Source: JAIXWP01 sp046309775
Lineage (GTDB): Bacteria; Bacteroidota; Bacteroidia; Flavobacteriales_D; Sanyastnellaceae
Assembly: GCA_046309775.1 (NCBI GenBank)
Contig: JBKCOM010000062.1
Coordinates: 1-64,000, forward strand
DNA length: 64,000 nt
Direction of reading: 5' to 3'
In this document: one piece after another, positions 1 through 9,245 of the stretch
Layout: the number at the start of each line of letters is the position of its first letter
How positions within the stretch are numbered: the stretch's first letter is position 1
Translations under genes and position numbers: made by a program
The notes under the pieces: generated by a model
Database searches by the model: none
Seen by the model: only the letters and a program-made list of their open reading frames with translations
Told to the model about the DNA's origin: nothing

Positions 1-1
1 A

Positions 2-841
2 CTGCCCACCATATTACCACCATTAAGCCTCAAGGAAGCACTTGAAACGACGAAGATTCACAGCGTGGCAGGCAAGACTAAAAAGAAAGAAGCCCTCATC
101 TCTCAGCGCCCCTTTCGTTCTCCCCATCACACCATCAGCGACGTCGCCCTCGTAGGCGGAGGCAGCTTTCCACAGCCCGGCGAAATTTCTCTGGCACACA
201 ATGGCGTCCTATTTCTCGACGAACTTCCAGAGTTCAAACGCACCGTCCTTGAAGTAATGCGACAACCCTTGGAAGATCGATACATCACCATTTCACGCAG
301 CAAATTTTCCATTGAATATCCCGCTTCATTCATGCTCATTGCATCGATGAATCCGTGCCCCTGCGGGTATTACAACCACCCCGAAAAAGAATGTGTGTGC
401 GGTGTCGGTATCGTGCAGAAATACCTCAACAAAATCAGCGGTCCCTTGCTCGACCGCATCGACATTCACATCGAAGTGACGCCTGTTGGATTCCAACAAC
501 TCAGCAATCGCTCGCAAGGCGAAACAAGCAAAGAGATCCGCGAGCGTGTGATTCGCGCGCGAAACATCCAAAGCGAACGCTATCAAAACAGAAAAGAAAT
601 TCACTGCAACGCACAGATGGATAGCAAGCTGCTCAAACAACTTTGCGTGATCGATGAAACAGGAAACAAGCTCCTACAAACAGCCATGAGTCGCCTCAAG
701 TTGAGCGCGCGGGCCTATGATAGAATTCTAAAAGTAGCCCGCACCATCGCAGACCTCGACGGCAGCGAAAACATCCGCACCGAACACCTCGCCGAAGCAA
801 TCCAATACAGAAGTTTAGACAGAGAAAATTGGGCGGGGTGA
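2..841 (+). CDS. YifB/ComM-family Mg-chelatase-like AAA ATPase, C-terminal part
   Basis: The frame is open to the left edge, so the gene starts outside the window; a GTG at 65 is only an internal valine. The first visible residues (LPTILPPLSLKEALETTKIH) are the family segment just before the Mg-chelatase core. About 279 of the usual roughly 510 residues are present. Visible are the RPFRSPHHTIS motif, a Walker B (GVLFLDE), a Cys-rich stretch (CPCGYYNHPEKECVCG), an arginine-finger-like LLDRIDIH and the C-terminal Mg_chelatase_C domain ending in YRSLDRENW. The Walker A lies upstream. Relatives (ComM) are hexameric helicases promoting branch migration in natural transformation; that role here is inferred from family. 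The gene ends 9 bp before the convergent gene at 851. Confidence 0.93.
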   Translation: MPTILPPLSLKEALETTKIHSVAGKTKKKEALISQRPFRSPHHTISDVALVGGGSFPQPGEISLAHNGVLFLDELPEFKRTVLEVMRQPLEDRYITISRSKFSIEYPASFMLIASMNPCPCGYYNHPEKECVCGVGIVQKYLNKISGPLLDRIDIHIEVTPVGFQQLSNRSQGETSKEIRERVIRARNIQSERYQNRKEIHCNAQMDSKLLKQLCVIDETGNKLLQTAMSRLKLSARAYDRILKVARTIADLDGSENIRTEHLAEAIQYRSLDRENWAG

Positions 842-850
842 TTCTTCTCT

Positions 851-3757
851 TTACTGCTTTATAATCTTTATGTGATGGGTCATATTATGGTAAACAAAAG
901 ACGCCATGTACACGCCATTCGCCAAGTCAGAAATATCCACAATGGTATTTTCTGTTGTAATAATCGAAGTCCTCACCAACTGTCCACGCGAATCAAACAA
1001 ATTGAACTGTGCGCCTGGCATTAAACCTTGGATGTTGATGACCTCTGACGCAGGATTTGGAAACACCATTGCACTTCTTAAAAGCTCTTCAACAGAAACT
1101 TCTACTTCAAATACTTCTGACGTGCTCGTACATCCATTTGATGTAACCACTACAGTATAGTTTCCAAGCTCAGTAAACTGAAGAATTTGATTCGTTGCTC
1201 CTTCGATCAGATTTCCGTTAAAGTACCACTGATTACCCGTAATGGCGCTAGACACCAAGGCTCCATTGAATAATGTGATAGTAGGAGTCACGGGTGATGG
1301 ATTGACTATGATTTCAATGGAAGCCGTTGAAGAACACTCCGTCCCATTATTTCCCGTCACCGTGTAAGTCGTCGTTGTTGTTGGGAAAAACTCTACGTTA
1401 TTTTCAACACCATTATCCCAAGTCAAAGTATTATTTCCAAGAGCCAAAAGAGAAACACCTTCACCAGAACAAATTTCTTGATCCGTCGCAAGGATTTGCG
1501 GTGCATTAGGCAAAGGATTTACCACTATTTGAATTGAATTAGTTGAAGTACAATCATTGCCATTGTCAGCAATTACTACGTATGTTTCTGTTTCAGTAGG
1601 AACGAATGCCGCGCCGTTTACAACGCCATTATTCCAAGTAATATTTGTTGCTCCTGTTGCGCTAAGTGTTACTGATTCTCCAGCACATACCTGCGTGCTT
1701 GAAGCTGTAATATTCGGCGTTTGCGCCGTTTCGTTTACCGTTATCGTCACAGACGCAGAAGATGAACATGCGCCGCCGTTTGAGGCAGTCACAGTGTATG
1801 TCGCTGTTTGACTAGGGATAAAAGAAACGTTGTTTTGTACTCCATTATTCCAGCTCAACGTGCTTGCTCCAGATGCTGCAAGCGTCACTTGTTCTCCCTC
1901 ACAAATACTAAGGTCGCCGGTATTCAAAGTAACATTTATTCCATCCACCTCAACATCAAATTGATCTGTATAAGTGAAGTTCTCATCTTGCGCTTGGATA
2001 GTAATGGTAGAGGTTCCAGCAGTGTTGTTGTTGAGATTAGAAATCGAAAAAGAATACTGCCCTCCACCTAAATTAACTATTGCAATATCCGAATTATCAA
2101 TTACTGATGTATTGCTACTGGAAGCTGTAACGGTGTTGATGGAGCCGCCATTGTTAGTGATAATCGCATTCACGCCACTCAATCCTGTGTTTTGACAAAT
2201 CTCTTGATCACCGGGCGCGGTGATGGTCGCATCATTATCCAGATTGGTTACGCTCACAGTGCTTGCAGCTAGCCCTGCGTATGTGGCGTCAGCAGATGTG
2301 GAAGTGGAGAGGGTAATTGTCACTCCAATGTTTCCGTCGTCTGCGCTATCATTTACACCTTGTGCGTTTACAAATTGAGGCGTAGACCAGTTGCTGCTTG
2401 TGAATGTGAGTGTCGATGGCGACACTGTCACCTCAGAGGTGTTAGTACTCTGAATCGATACGGTAACATTGCCTGTAGGTTGTGTATTCAATACAATCGG
2501 TATCGCCGTTGTTGCGCCACCTTCATTTACTTGATAAGAAGCTGTACCCGCAAACAGTCCAGGAAAAGCTACTGCATTATAAGCTCGAGCATAGATTCCT
2601 TGTGTATCACCCTGAAATCCGTTTCCTGCCCAGGCGGTAACAAATCCACCATTTGGAAGAATAGCTAAGGCCACATATTCTTGGTCACCGGCGTTAGTGG
2701 CGTTCAATTGCAAAAGGCCACTGTTGCTGGCGTTATAATTATTCCCCGAAATCACATACGCTTCATTTCCATTGGGATTTGTCCAACCACCAGTGCGAAT
2801 AGACTTTGTAATTAAAAAATCTCCATTATCATAAAGATGACATTCAATGTTATCGTACCAATCATTAGATCCGCCTGATAGTATCGAGCTATTATTAACG
2901 ATTAAGCTTCCTGTAGCAGAGACAATCCAAATGCGCATAACTCTGAAAGAGGAGGTGGTACCATGTGTTGTCGCAATCAATACTTCACCCGCTTCGTTGC
3001 CCTCTGCGTCAAGATCAGAGCCAACGTTTTGTTCTAAATTTACTGTCCACAACGCTTGCTCAGGAATCTCTGCTAAGAAAGAAGAACTGAATGTCTTTCT
3101 CAAGATATTCTTATTGTACGTACAACATCCTGATACAAGAATGTACTGATGATAAACCACCGTCATTCTACCGTTAGGGTGAATCACAATATTTGGTTCG
3201 CTATAATCCACGCTAGCTGACTCCGTCACCAACACTTGAGAACCAATCCATGCATTGTTGTTGAGGTTGTAACCTCTCAACTGAATTTGAGAATTGTTAG
3301 CAATGTTGTTGTAAACGTAGGCGAGCGTATCTCCGTTGATGTTTACATCAAAACCCTCTACGTTTGCGAGTACCGTCACTTCTGCCTCCAAAGAGTTGTC
3401 AGGGTTAATAATGACAAACTTCAAGGTGTTATTAGAATTCTCGATGTAACTCAATACATATTTTCCGTCTTCCCAGTAGTGAGCCACCATCAGCTTTGAG
3501 TTGTCGGCATTGATAGAAATTTCGTCAGAAATGGCTTGGTGACTGCTATTATAGCGACGCGCCTTGATCTCACCCGCGTAATAACTCATCGTCCAAAAAA
3601 CCATATAGTTGTTTTGGTCATCAGCAGCGATCACAGGGCAATATTGAGTCGCCGCTACGTCTGTATTTACAAGTTGTTCAAGTGATGCTGGGTTCAACGT
3701 TTGGGCAATAACTGATGTGGACAGGACTGTTAAAGCCAATAATAAAATTCTTTTCAT
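851..3757 (-). CDS. T9SS type A sorting domain protein with Calx-beta-like and Ig-like repeats
   Basis: This is a 968-residue secreted protein. It has a signal peptide (residues 1-18, ending VIAQ), an N-terminal region of about 390 residues that looks like a propeller or lectin-type domain without a recognised motif, a Calx-beta-like segment near residues 403-510 (YQVNEGG...), and four Ig-like units of about 75 residues from about 605 to 880. Three of those share the pattern ICxGExVxL / LxWNNGV / PxxTxTYxV. The C-terminus (about 885-968: VFPNPASEVINIQG, then LANGVY and HIKIIKQ) is a type A sorting tail, so export through the type IX system to the cell surface is expected. No catalytic residues were recognised. 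It stands alone, between the convergent YifB-like gene and the methyltransferase. Confidence 0.9.
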   Translation of the reverse strand: MKRILLLALTVLSTSVIAQTLNPASLEQLVNTDVAATQYCPVIAADDQNNYMVFWTMSYYAGEIKARRYNSSHQAISDEISINADNSKLMVAHYWEDGKYVLSYIENSNNTLKFVIINPDNSLEAEVTVLANVEGFDVNINGDTLAYVYNNIANNSQIQLRGYNLNNNAWIGSQVLVTESASVDYSEPNIVIHPNGRMTVVYHQYILVSGCCTYNKNILRKTFSSSFLAEIPEQALWTVNLEQNVGSDLDAEGNEAGEVLIATTHGTTSSFRVMRIWIVSATGSLIVNNSSILSGGSNDWYDNIECHLYDNGDFLITKSIRTGGWTNPNGNEAYVISGNNYNASNSGLLQLNATNAGDQEYVALAILPNGGFVTAWAGNGFQGDTQGIYARAYNAVAFPGLFAGTASYQVNEGGATTAIPIVLNTQPTGNVTVSIQSTNTSEVTVSPSTLTFTSSNWSTPQFVNAQGVNDSADDGNIGVTITLSTSTSADATYAGLAASTVSVTNLDNDATITAPGDQEICQNTGLSGVNAIITNNGGSINTVTASSSNTSVIDNSDIAIVNLGGGQYSFSISNLNNNTAGTSTITIQAQDENFTYTDQFDVEVDGINVTLNTGDLSICEGEQVTLAASGASTLSWNNGVQNNVSFIPSQTATYTVTASNGGACSSSASVTITVNETAQTPNITASSTQVCAGESVTLSATGATNITWNNGVVNGAAFVPTETETYVVIADNGNDCTSTNSIQIVVNPLPNAPQILATDQEICSGEGVSLLALGNNTLTWDNGVENNVEFFPTTTTTYTVTGNNGTECSSTASIEIIVNPSPVTPTITLFNGALVSSAITGNQWYFNGNLIEGATNQILQFTELGNYTVVVTSNGCTSTSEVFEVEVSVEELLRSAMVFPNPASEVINIQGLMPGAQFNLFDSRGQLVRTSIITTENTIVDISDLANGVYMASFVYHNMTHHIKIIKQ

Positions 3758-3864
3758 TGGTATTTGGTTTCTGAAGGGCTAAAGTACACTGAATTAGCTG
3801 TAAAAACATTCTTTGGCGAAATCACCTGTCCGTAAGCCAATACGAATGAAGCAAAGGAGAAAAA

Positions 3865-4620
3865 CTACAACTTCCGAATGATAAACTCGAAGCCATTCGA
3901 CTGCCTCAAACACTCTACCTTATAATACAACGCGCTCAATTCCTTGGCCTCTGCTGATGATAGCTTTCTCTTGTACCTCAATCCCAGATAAGCAAACTTG
4001 GATTTAATCTTTATCACTCCACGTATCATCGACGCTATAATCTTACGCGCCAATTTGAAAGGCAACGGATATAACAGCACGCGCAAATGATAATCAATAC
4101 CAAAAGCTCCACCTCCCCCAATCTTCTCAAGCTTCATTCCATTGATTTTCGAATAATGCTCCAGCGCTTTGAATGAAAGATGCGAATATGAAATTTCATG
4201 AAAACACTCCATGAACGCAACGTATCCAATAAAACAACCGCCCGGCTTAATTACACGCGCAGTCTCTGCAAATGCTTTACCCACATCAGGAATGTGTTCC
4301 AGCACCGCATCCATAATTGCAACATCAAAAGACGCGTCCTCAAACGGTAAATTTTCTGCATCGGCTACCACTGTATGTGCACCTCCTTCAAACGGCTCAA
4401 CACCCACCCATTCGCCACCCACAGACTCTACTACCTTCCTATTGCGACCATATCCGCAACCAATATCCACCACCCTCTTATTCACTACCAGATCTTTCAA
4501 ATCATAGAGACGCTTATTGATTAAAATCTCGCAATCGGGCGCCTGGTCACGAAGCGTGAGAACGCGAACGCCTTCACCTATTACGGGGTTATCTCTATTC
4601 ATTCTGGTTTCCATACTCAA
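3865..4620 (-). CDS. Class I SAM-dependent methyltransferase (glycan cluster)
   Basis: A 251-residue protein with a Methyltransf_11-type SAM fold. Motif I is VVDIGCGYGRN at residues 50-60, the acidic motif II is GVEP, and the post-motif is FDVAIMDAVLEHIPD. The longest frame opens with TTG at 4620; the first ATG is two codons in (4614) and another lies at Met7. The TTG overlaps the stop of the upstream dehydrogenase gene (TTGA), so the two are translationally close. It is the last gene of a three-gene minus-strand operon with an AlgD-like dehydrogenase and a GT4 glycosyltransferase, so a sugar, lipid carrier or glycan end is a likely substrate. That substrate is inferred from context only. Confidence 0.85.
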   Translation of the reverse strand: MSMETRMNRDNPVIGEGVRVLTLRDQAPDCEILINKRLYDLKDLVVNKRVVDIGCGYGRNRKVVESVGGEWVGVEPFEGGAHTVVADAENLPFEDASFDVAIMDAVLEHIPDVGKAFAETARVIKPGGCFIGYVAFMECFHEISYSHLSFKALEHYSKINGMKLEKIGGGGAFGIDYHLRVLLYPLPFKLARKIIASMIRGVIKIKSKFAYLGLRYKRKLSSAEAKELSALYYKVECLRQSNGFEFIIRKL

Positions 4621-5888
4621 CTGTAGAGTCTTATTTGTCTATTAGAAATATCAAAGTCAGCAAGCTGATAGAAATTCAATACCGTTGCTGCTTCAGGAAT
4701 TGTGTCTACATAGTTTTCAAATCCTTTTTTACAAACTACAATTACATCTGCACTCTTGAACGCTTCTTCTGCGGTCATCTCAACATAACGAACCACTGAG
4801 GCGTGCTCTATGCGAAGCGTTGAGATATTGATGTCCTTATCAAAAATAGAAATCTCCTCAGTTGTTTCTCGAAGTTCATAAAACAAACGCAACATGGGGC
4901 TTTCTCTGACGTCGTCAGTACCGCTCTTAAATGTCAATCCGAATAGCGCAACTTTCTTTGGAGAATGCGCTGCCACCAATGACTTCATCTTATCCAAAAG
5001 TTGATTGTTACTCGGAATAATGCTCGACACCACTGGCATCACATAATTCTTTTCCGATGCCAAATGCTGAATCGCTCTCAAATCTTTTGGCAGACAACTA
5101 CCACCAAAAGGCAACCCCGGTCGCAGATATGTTGGAGCGATGTTGAGGTGGGTATCCATCAAAAAAATCTCATTCGCCTTCTTTACATCAACGCCGTAGT
5201 GACTGCCCAGACCGTAAACCTCATTTGCAAAGGCAATTTTAATAGCATGAAAAGCATTGTCGACATACTTCACAAACTCTGCTGTTCGAAAGTCTGTAAA
5301 CACCAAAGGAATTTTTTTATCAAACGAAAGCAGTTCTCGCAACTCATCATTGTCGTCGCTATTCGACCCTACTACAATTCTAGAACAATTAAAGAAATCA
5401 TTAATAGCAGAACCTTCCCTCAAAAACTCTGGCAAGAAAGCTATCTTAGGCATAAGGGCGGCATCAAGTTCAGAAAAACACTCTTTAATCAAGCGCTCGA
5501 TCGTACCAGGAGGTATCGTACTCCTGTACACAACAGTATACTTCCTGCCAGTACGTTTGATATAGTCAACGATATCAAGTGTTGTATTTAATGTGAAGTC
5601 AAGATTCACCTCGCCATCAGATGTGCTAGGCGTACCAACACAAATAAGCGCAACATCTGTGTTGTCAAGAACCAATTGCGCATCAGAATTGGCATTGATT
5701 CTTCCTGACTTTAGTCCCTCTTGAAGAAGCTCATCAACACCCGGCTCATAGATAGGACTCTTGCCCTTCGTTATAGCGTCGACTTTTTGAGATTTAATAT
5801 CACAGCCCCAAACATTATGACCCAGTTTTGAAAAACATACTAGATTAACAACACCAACATACCCAAGTCCAAATATGCCTATATTCAT
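4617..5888 (-). CDS. UDP-glucose/GDP-mannose 6-dehydrogenase family protein, AlgD-like
   Basis: A 423-residue NAD-dependent nucleotide-sugar dehydrogenase, which oxidises the C6 hydroxyl to a carboxylate in two steps. The Rossmann motif GLGYVG is at residues 7-12, CVGTPS at 83-88, RSTIPPGT at 122-129 and PEFLREGSAI at 153-162. The catalytic cysteine is Cys265 in FGGSCLPKDL. NAFHAIKIAFANE at 211-223 resembles GDP-mannose dehydrogenase AlgD more than UDP-glucose dehydrogenase, but the substrate cannot be settled by eye. It overlaps its neighbours by 4 bp on both sides and would supply an acidic sugar nucleotide to the glycosyltransferase encoded upstream. Confidence 0.92.
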   Translation of the reverse strand: MNIGIFGLGYVGVVNLVCFSKLGHNVWGCDIKSQKVDAITKGKSPIYEPGVDELLQEGLKSGRINANSDAQLVLDNTDVALICVGTPSTSDGEVNLDFTLNTTLDIVDYIKRTGRKYTVVYRSTIPPGTIERLIKECFSELDAALMPKIAFLPEFLREGSAINDFFNCSRIVVGSNSDDNDELRELLSFDKKIPLVFTDFRTAEFVKYVDNAFHAIKIAFANEVYGLGSHYGVDVKKANEIFLMDTHLNIAPTYLRPGLPFGGSCLPKDLRAIQHLASEKNYVMPVVSSIIPSNNQLLDKMKSLVAAHSPKKVALFGLTFKSGTDDVRESPMLRLFYELRETTEEISIFDKDINISTLRIEHASVVRYVEMTAEEAFKSADVIVVCKKGFENYVDTIPEAATVLNFYQLADFDISNRQIRLYS

Positions 5889-6937
5889 GATTCAATAACT
5901 TGTTTATACAACTCCATTGTGCGTGCAGCAACCACTGGCCAATCAAACTGTGTTGCTTCGCTTCGGCAAATATCACTAATACTGCCGCGTTCCGACTCAG
6001 ATAATTCAAAATAGGCTCTTATCTTTTGAATTGCATCCTCTGCATCATTGCGTTTATGAAACGCCACCGCTCTTTCACTGAGAATAGACTTCTCTTTCAA
6101 AACGTCAGTCATCAAAACGGGAACCCCAAGCGCCAGAGACTCAAGCAGTGCGTTGTTTCCACTAGCCTCCGTCACCGGTAAGAACATAAGTGAAGAGCGA
6201 AAAACCTCCAGCTTTAAGCTTGCGTCATCCAACCCTTCGTGCACCGTCACGCCCAGGGATCGAAACTGAGTTTTTAATGCTTCGCTTAAATTTCGGTTGA
6301 CAACGTGAAAGTTTATGTTTATGCGTAAGTTTTTGCACATCTCAACAACCTCGCAATAAAAACTCCAATCCCTTTTCCAATTTCCAACAGTGATGACTTG
6401 ACGCGCGTTCTTTTTCTCTCCATTTCTTTCAAAGCTCTCAAAAGCCGAGGAGAATGCTTCAAGATGAACACCCAATGGTATTAAGTGAATTTTGTTCGCA
6501 TCCATTACCTCACTGAGCGCTCTTTTCTGAGAGGCCTCCGTTACAATAGCGGCGCTAATTTTTTTAAATCTTCTTTTCGTAAACAAATGTGTGATTGCTC
6601 CGATTCTGCCTTTATAGTCGCCTTTTCTTACCTCGCGAAGAAGTGATTCGTATGGCTGATGAAACGTAACCACGATGGGTTTTTTAGGATAAAGCCAAGG
6701 AGAAAATCTAAAATAATCCTCGCCGTACATGATATGAATCAAATCAAATTGATTCAAGTACTTTCTGATATCAAACTCATACAGCCATTGATACTTAGCT
6801 CTAAGTCCCTTTTTGCTTTGAATAAAATCCTCATCAACGCCAAGCTCCACGGTAGGTTTCACGAACTTTATCAATTGCTTATATCCACCATTAGCGCCAT
6901 GGTGTGAAAATTTTGTAAGCAATACTAAAACGCGCAT
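5885..6937 (-). CDS. Glycosyltransferase family 4 protein
   Basis: A 350-residue cytoplasmic GT-B enzyme. The N-terminal acceptor-side motif is HHGANGGYKQ. The C-terminal domain begins near VITVGNWKRDW and carries the donor-binding E-x7-E signature in EASGNNALLESLALGVPVL. It is the first gene of the minus-strand glycan operon (then dehydrogenase, then methyltransferase), with ATGA overlap at 5885-5888. Its start at 6937 lies only 26 bp from a truncated plus-strand gene, and no clear promoter was seen in that gap. Specificity is unknown; an acidic exopolysaccharide or surface glycan is plausible. Confidence 0.9.
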   Translation of the reverse strand: MRVLVLLTKFSHHGANGGYKQLIKFVKPTVELGVDEDFIQSKKGLRAKYQWLYEFDIRKYLNQFDLIHIMYGEDYFRFSPWLYPKKPIVVTFHQPYESLLREVRKGDYKGRIGAITHLFTKRRFKKISAAIVTEASQKRALSEVMDANKIHLIPLGVHLEAFSSAFESFERNGEKKNARQVITVGNWKRDWSFYCEVVEMCKNLRININFHVVNRNLSEALKTQFRSLGVTVHEGLDDASLKLEVFRSSLMFLPVTEASGNNALLESLALGVPVLMTDVLKEKSILSERAVAFHKRNDAEDAIQKIRAYFELSESERGSISDICRSEATQFDWPVVAARTMELYKQVIES

Positions 6938-6963
6938 CCCTTCGAATTTTTGGACGAAGCTAA

Positions 6964-7365
6964 CGATTTATAGGAAACATAATTTCAAATGACATATCTG
7001 ATCTCGGTGCAGACTTCACTCAAATAGCACCCTACGGTGAGGGAAAAAAAATTATCGCTTTCTTCCTCAGCGGTTGCGAACATTGCCGCCTCGCGGGCGC
7101 AAGAATGGAAGCAATTAAAAAGTCAAACTCTAGTCTTCCTTTTTATGCTGTGATCCAGTCCACCAATAATGATTCGATGGAAGAGTTTTTAGTCAAATCA
7201 AATATTTCCTTTCCATATATTACAACTCCCGACTTGACAGCAATGGTGAAAGTGGCTGGTAGCGATTATCCTATTATTCTTTATTTAAACGAGGGATATA
7301 TCGAAAAGTCGTTGACGATGTATGATTTAAACAAAAGCGATATGGAACAATGGTTATTAAAATGA
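6964..7365 (+). pseudogene. Remnant of a thioredoxin-fold protein, probably the tail of a DoxX-thioredoxin fusion
   Basis: An open frame follows the stop at 6961-6963 and ends with TGA at 7363. It encodes a thioredoxin-like domain with an intact CEHC active-site-type motif near 7075-7086, preceded by ADFTQIAPYGEGKKIIAFFL and followed by FYAVIQST and YPIILYLNEG. No ATG, GTG or TTG precedes the CEHC motif in this frame; the first ATG (7105) would discard it. The pattern FYA...S, EEF, SFPY, DLT resembles the C-terminal redoxin half of Bacteroidota DoxX fusion proteins, whose N-terminal membrane half is absent. The 5' end is lost at the border of the glycan operon, so I read it as a beheaded gene. 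A terminator still follows it. Confidence 0.65.
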
Positions 7366-7398
7366 AAAATCCCCTCGCTCTACAATCGAGGGGATTTT
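7366..7398 (+). terminator. Rho-independent terminator after the thioredoxin-fold remnant
   Basis: A perfect 12-bp stem, AAAATCCCCTCG (7366-7377) pairing with CGAGGGGATTTT (7387-7398) around a 9-nt loop, starts right after the stop codon. Confidence 0.85.
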
Positions 7399-7630
7399 CC
7401 ACTTAACCTTTTATTTAACCTTAACCATTTAACTTACGAGTCGTTACCCGCATATCTTTATTCTAAATGAATTATCTAACCAAATTAAACTCGAACCCCT
7501 TTTTACATTCTGCGTGCCAATACTAACATTTACTGAAAACCAAAGAGTTAGGTCGTGCCAAATCAATAAGTTTTTCCAAAAAATGGAATAGATTTATCAA
7601 AAATGGATACATTAGACAAAAAATAATTAA

Positions 7631-8056
7631 ATGTTCGACAACCTTCTTCAACTAGTTAAAGAAAACGCTTCCGAGGCGATTATAAATAACCCAGCTATCC
7701 CTAATGAACGCAATGACGAGGCTATTTCCCTTGCATCAAATGGTATTTTCGATGGCCTAAAAGACAAGCTTGCAAACGGTGGTCTTCAAGACATTTTTTC
7801 TAGTGGAAACCCTGCACAATCCGGTGCCACCAATCAAATTGCCGGCAATGTAGCTGGACAATTAATGGAAAAATTTGGTCTCGACAATGGTGCTGCAAAA
7901 GGCATCGTTGAGAAGCTCATTCCTGTGGTGATGGAGAAATTCGTCAATAAAACCAATGATCCAAACGACAGCTCTTTCGACCTTGGAGACATTATGAAAA
8001 ATCTCGGCGGTTCCGGTGGCATCGGCGGTATGCTCGGTGGCCTCTTCGGAAAATAA
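7631..8056 (+). CDS. DUF937-like small protein
   Basis: A 141-residue protein, rich in Gly/Asn and mostly helical by composition, without signal peptide or membrane segment. The N-terminus (MFDNLLQLVKENA...INNPAIPN), the centre (FGLDNGAAKGIVEKLIPVVM) and KTNDPNDSSFDLGDIM match my recollection of the Bacteroidota DUF937-like family; the tail is a Gly-rich stretch (GGIGGMLGGLFGK). Function is unknown. About 265 bp of AT-rich sequence lie upstream, and a PAS histidine kinase follows 41 bp downstream on the same strand. Confidence 0.75.
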   Translation: MFDNLLQLVKENASEAIINNPAIPNERNDEAISLASNGIFDGLKDKLANGGLQDIFSSGNPAQSGATNQIAGNVAGQLMEKFGLDNGAAKGIVEKLIPVVMEKFVNKTNDPNDSSFDLGDIMKNLGGSGGIGGMLGGLFGK

Positions 8057-8097
8057 GATCAGAATTACTCGTCACTTCTAACCAATCGTCCAGATTT

Positions 8098-9234
8098 ATG
8101 GACAACATCAAACTTCTTGATTTACTTACGAATAAAAACGAATTAGACAGTGCAAACTCTGCGTTGCTATCCCTCGTTCAAAACATCTCGGATATTATTA
8201 CTCTTGTCAATGAGGAGGGAAAAATAATATACCAAAGTGCTACCGTGCGCCAATCCATGGGTTGGGCAGAAAATGAATTATTGGGACGAAATATCTTCGA
8301 GGTGACTCACCCAGAAGATCACTCGATTATTAAAGAACAATTCGAAAAAGCCCTTCGCGTGGAGGGTGTTGGTCCACAAGCCGAATTCAGATTACTCAAC
8401 AAAGACGGCACATTCATCTACTTAGACGCACAGGGAAATAACCAATTTCATAATCCTCAAATTCGGGCGCTCATCATAACATCGCGCGACATAACGCCCC
8501 GGAAAATGGCTGAGCTGGAATTAAAAAAAGCGAATGAAATTCTCCAATATCAGAACGCTCAACTACAATCCTTCTCGCAAATTCTATCACATAATATTCG
8601 AAGTCATTCCGCCAACCTCTCATCCATCGTCGATTTCATTGAAACCAGCGATTCTGAAAATGAAAAGGTGTCTTTCTTCGACATGCTGAAAACAAGCACT
8701 AAGAAGCTCGAAGAAACAATTTTCAACCTCAATGAAATTTTAGAAATAAATCAGAAATTAAAACAACCAAAAGAAACCCTCAATCTAAAAGAAGAGGTTC
8801 AAAAAACAATTGGTGCTCTCGAAGCATTGATGGCGCAAAAAAATATCAGTGCCATTATTCATGTTCCTGATGACATCATGATCACAATCGTTCCTGCATT
8901 TCTCGACAGTATTTTGCTAAATCTCATTAGCAATGCCATCAAATATTCAGATCCTGATAAAGACTCATATCTAGCCATTACTGCGGAGAGTGTGTTTGGG
9001 CAAGTCAATATTTCGGTAAAAGACAATGGCCTCGGCATCGATTTGCAGCGTCATGGCAAAAAGATATTTCATCTTTATAAAACATTCCACGAGCGCGAGG
9101 ATAGTCGTGGCCTTGGTTTGTTTATGGTAAAAAATCAAATAGAAGCAATGAACGGAACCATTTCCGTTCAAAGTGAGGTTGGAATAGGAACGACTTTTAA
9201 AATTACTTTGCCAAATCCTGCTACTTCTTCTTAA
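8098..9234 (+). CDS. PAS domain sensor histidine kinase
   Basis: A 378-residue cytoplasmic kinase without membrane segments. A PAS domain covers about residues 20-140 (ending in the PAC-like IITSRDITPRKMAE). A helical linker leads to the H-box LQSFSQILSHNIRSH, with the phosphoacceptor probably His165. The HATPase_c domain has N-box LISNAIKYS, G1 box DNGLGID and G2 box GLGLFMVKNQIEAM. No response regulator is adjacent, so the partner is elsewhere or unconventional. The next gene, a membrane ATPase, starts 11 bp downstream, suggesting co-transcription. Confidence 0.9.
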   Translation: MDNIKLLDLLTNKNELDSANSALLSLVQNISDIITLVNEEGKIIYQSATVRQSMGWAENELLGRNIFEVTHPEDHSIIKEQFEKALRVEGVGPQAEFRLLNKDGTFIYLDAQGNNQFHNPQIRALIITSRDITPRKMAELELKKANEILQYQNAQLQSFSQILSHNIRSHSANLSSIVDFIETSDSENEKVSFFDMLKTSTKKLEETIFNLNEILEINQKLKQPKETLNLKEEVQKTIGALEALMAQKNISAIIHVPDDIMITIVPAFLDSILLNLISNAIKYSDPDKDSYLAITAESVFGQVNISVKDNGLGIDLQRHGKKIFHLYKTFHEREDSRGLGLFMVKNQIEAMNGTISVQSEVGIGTTFKITLPNPATSS

Positions 9235-9245
9235 ACAAGACTACC

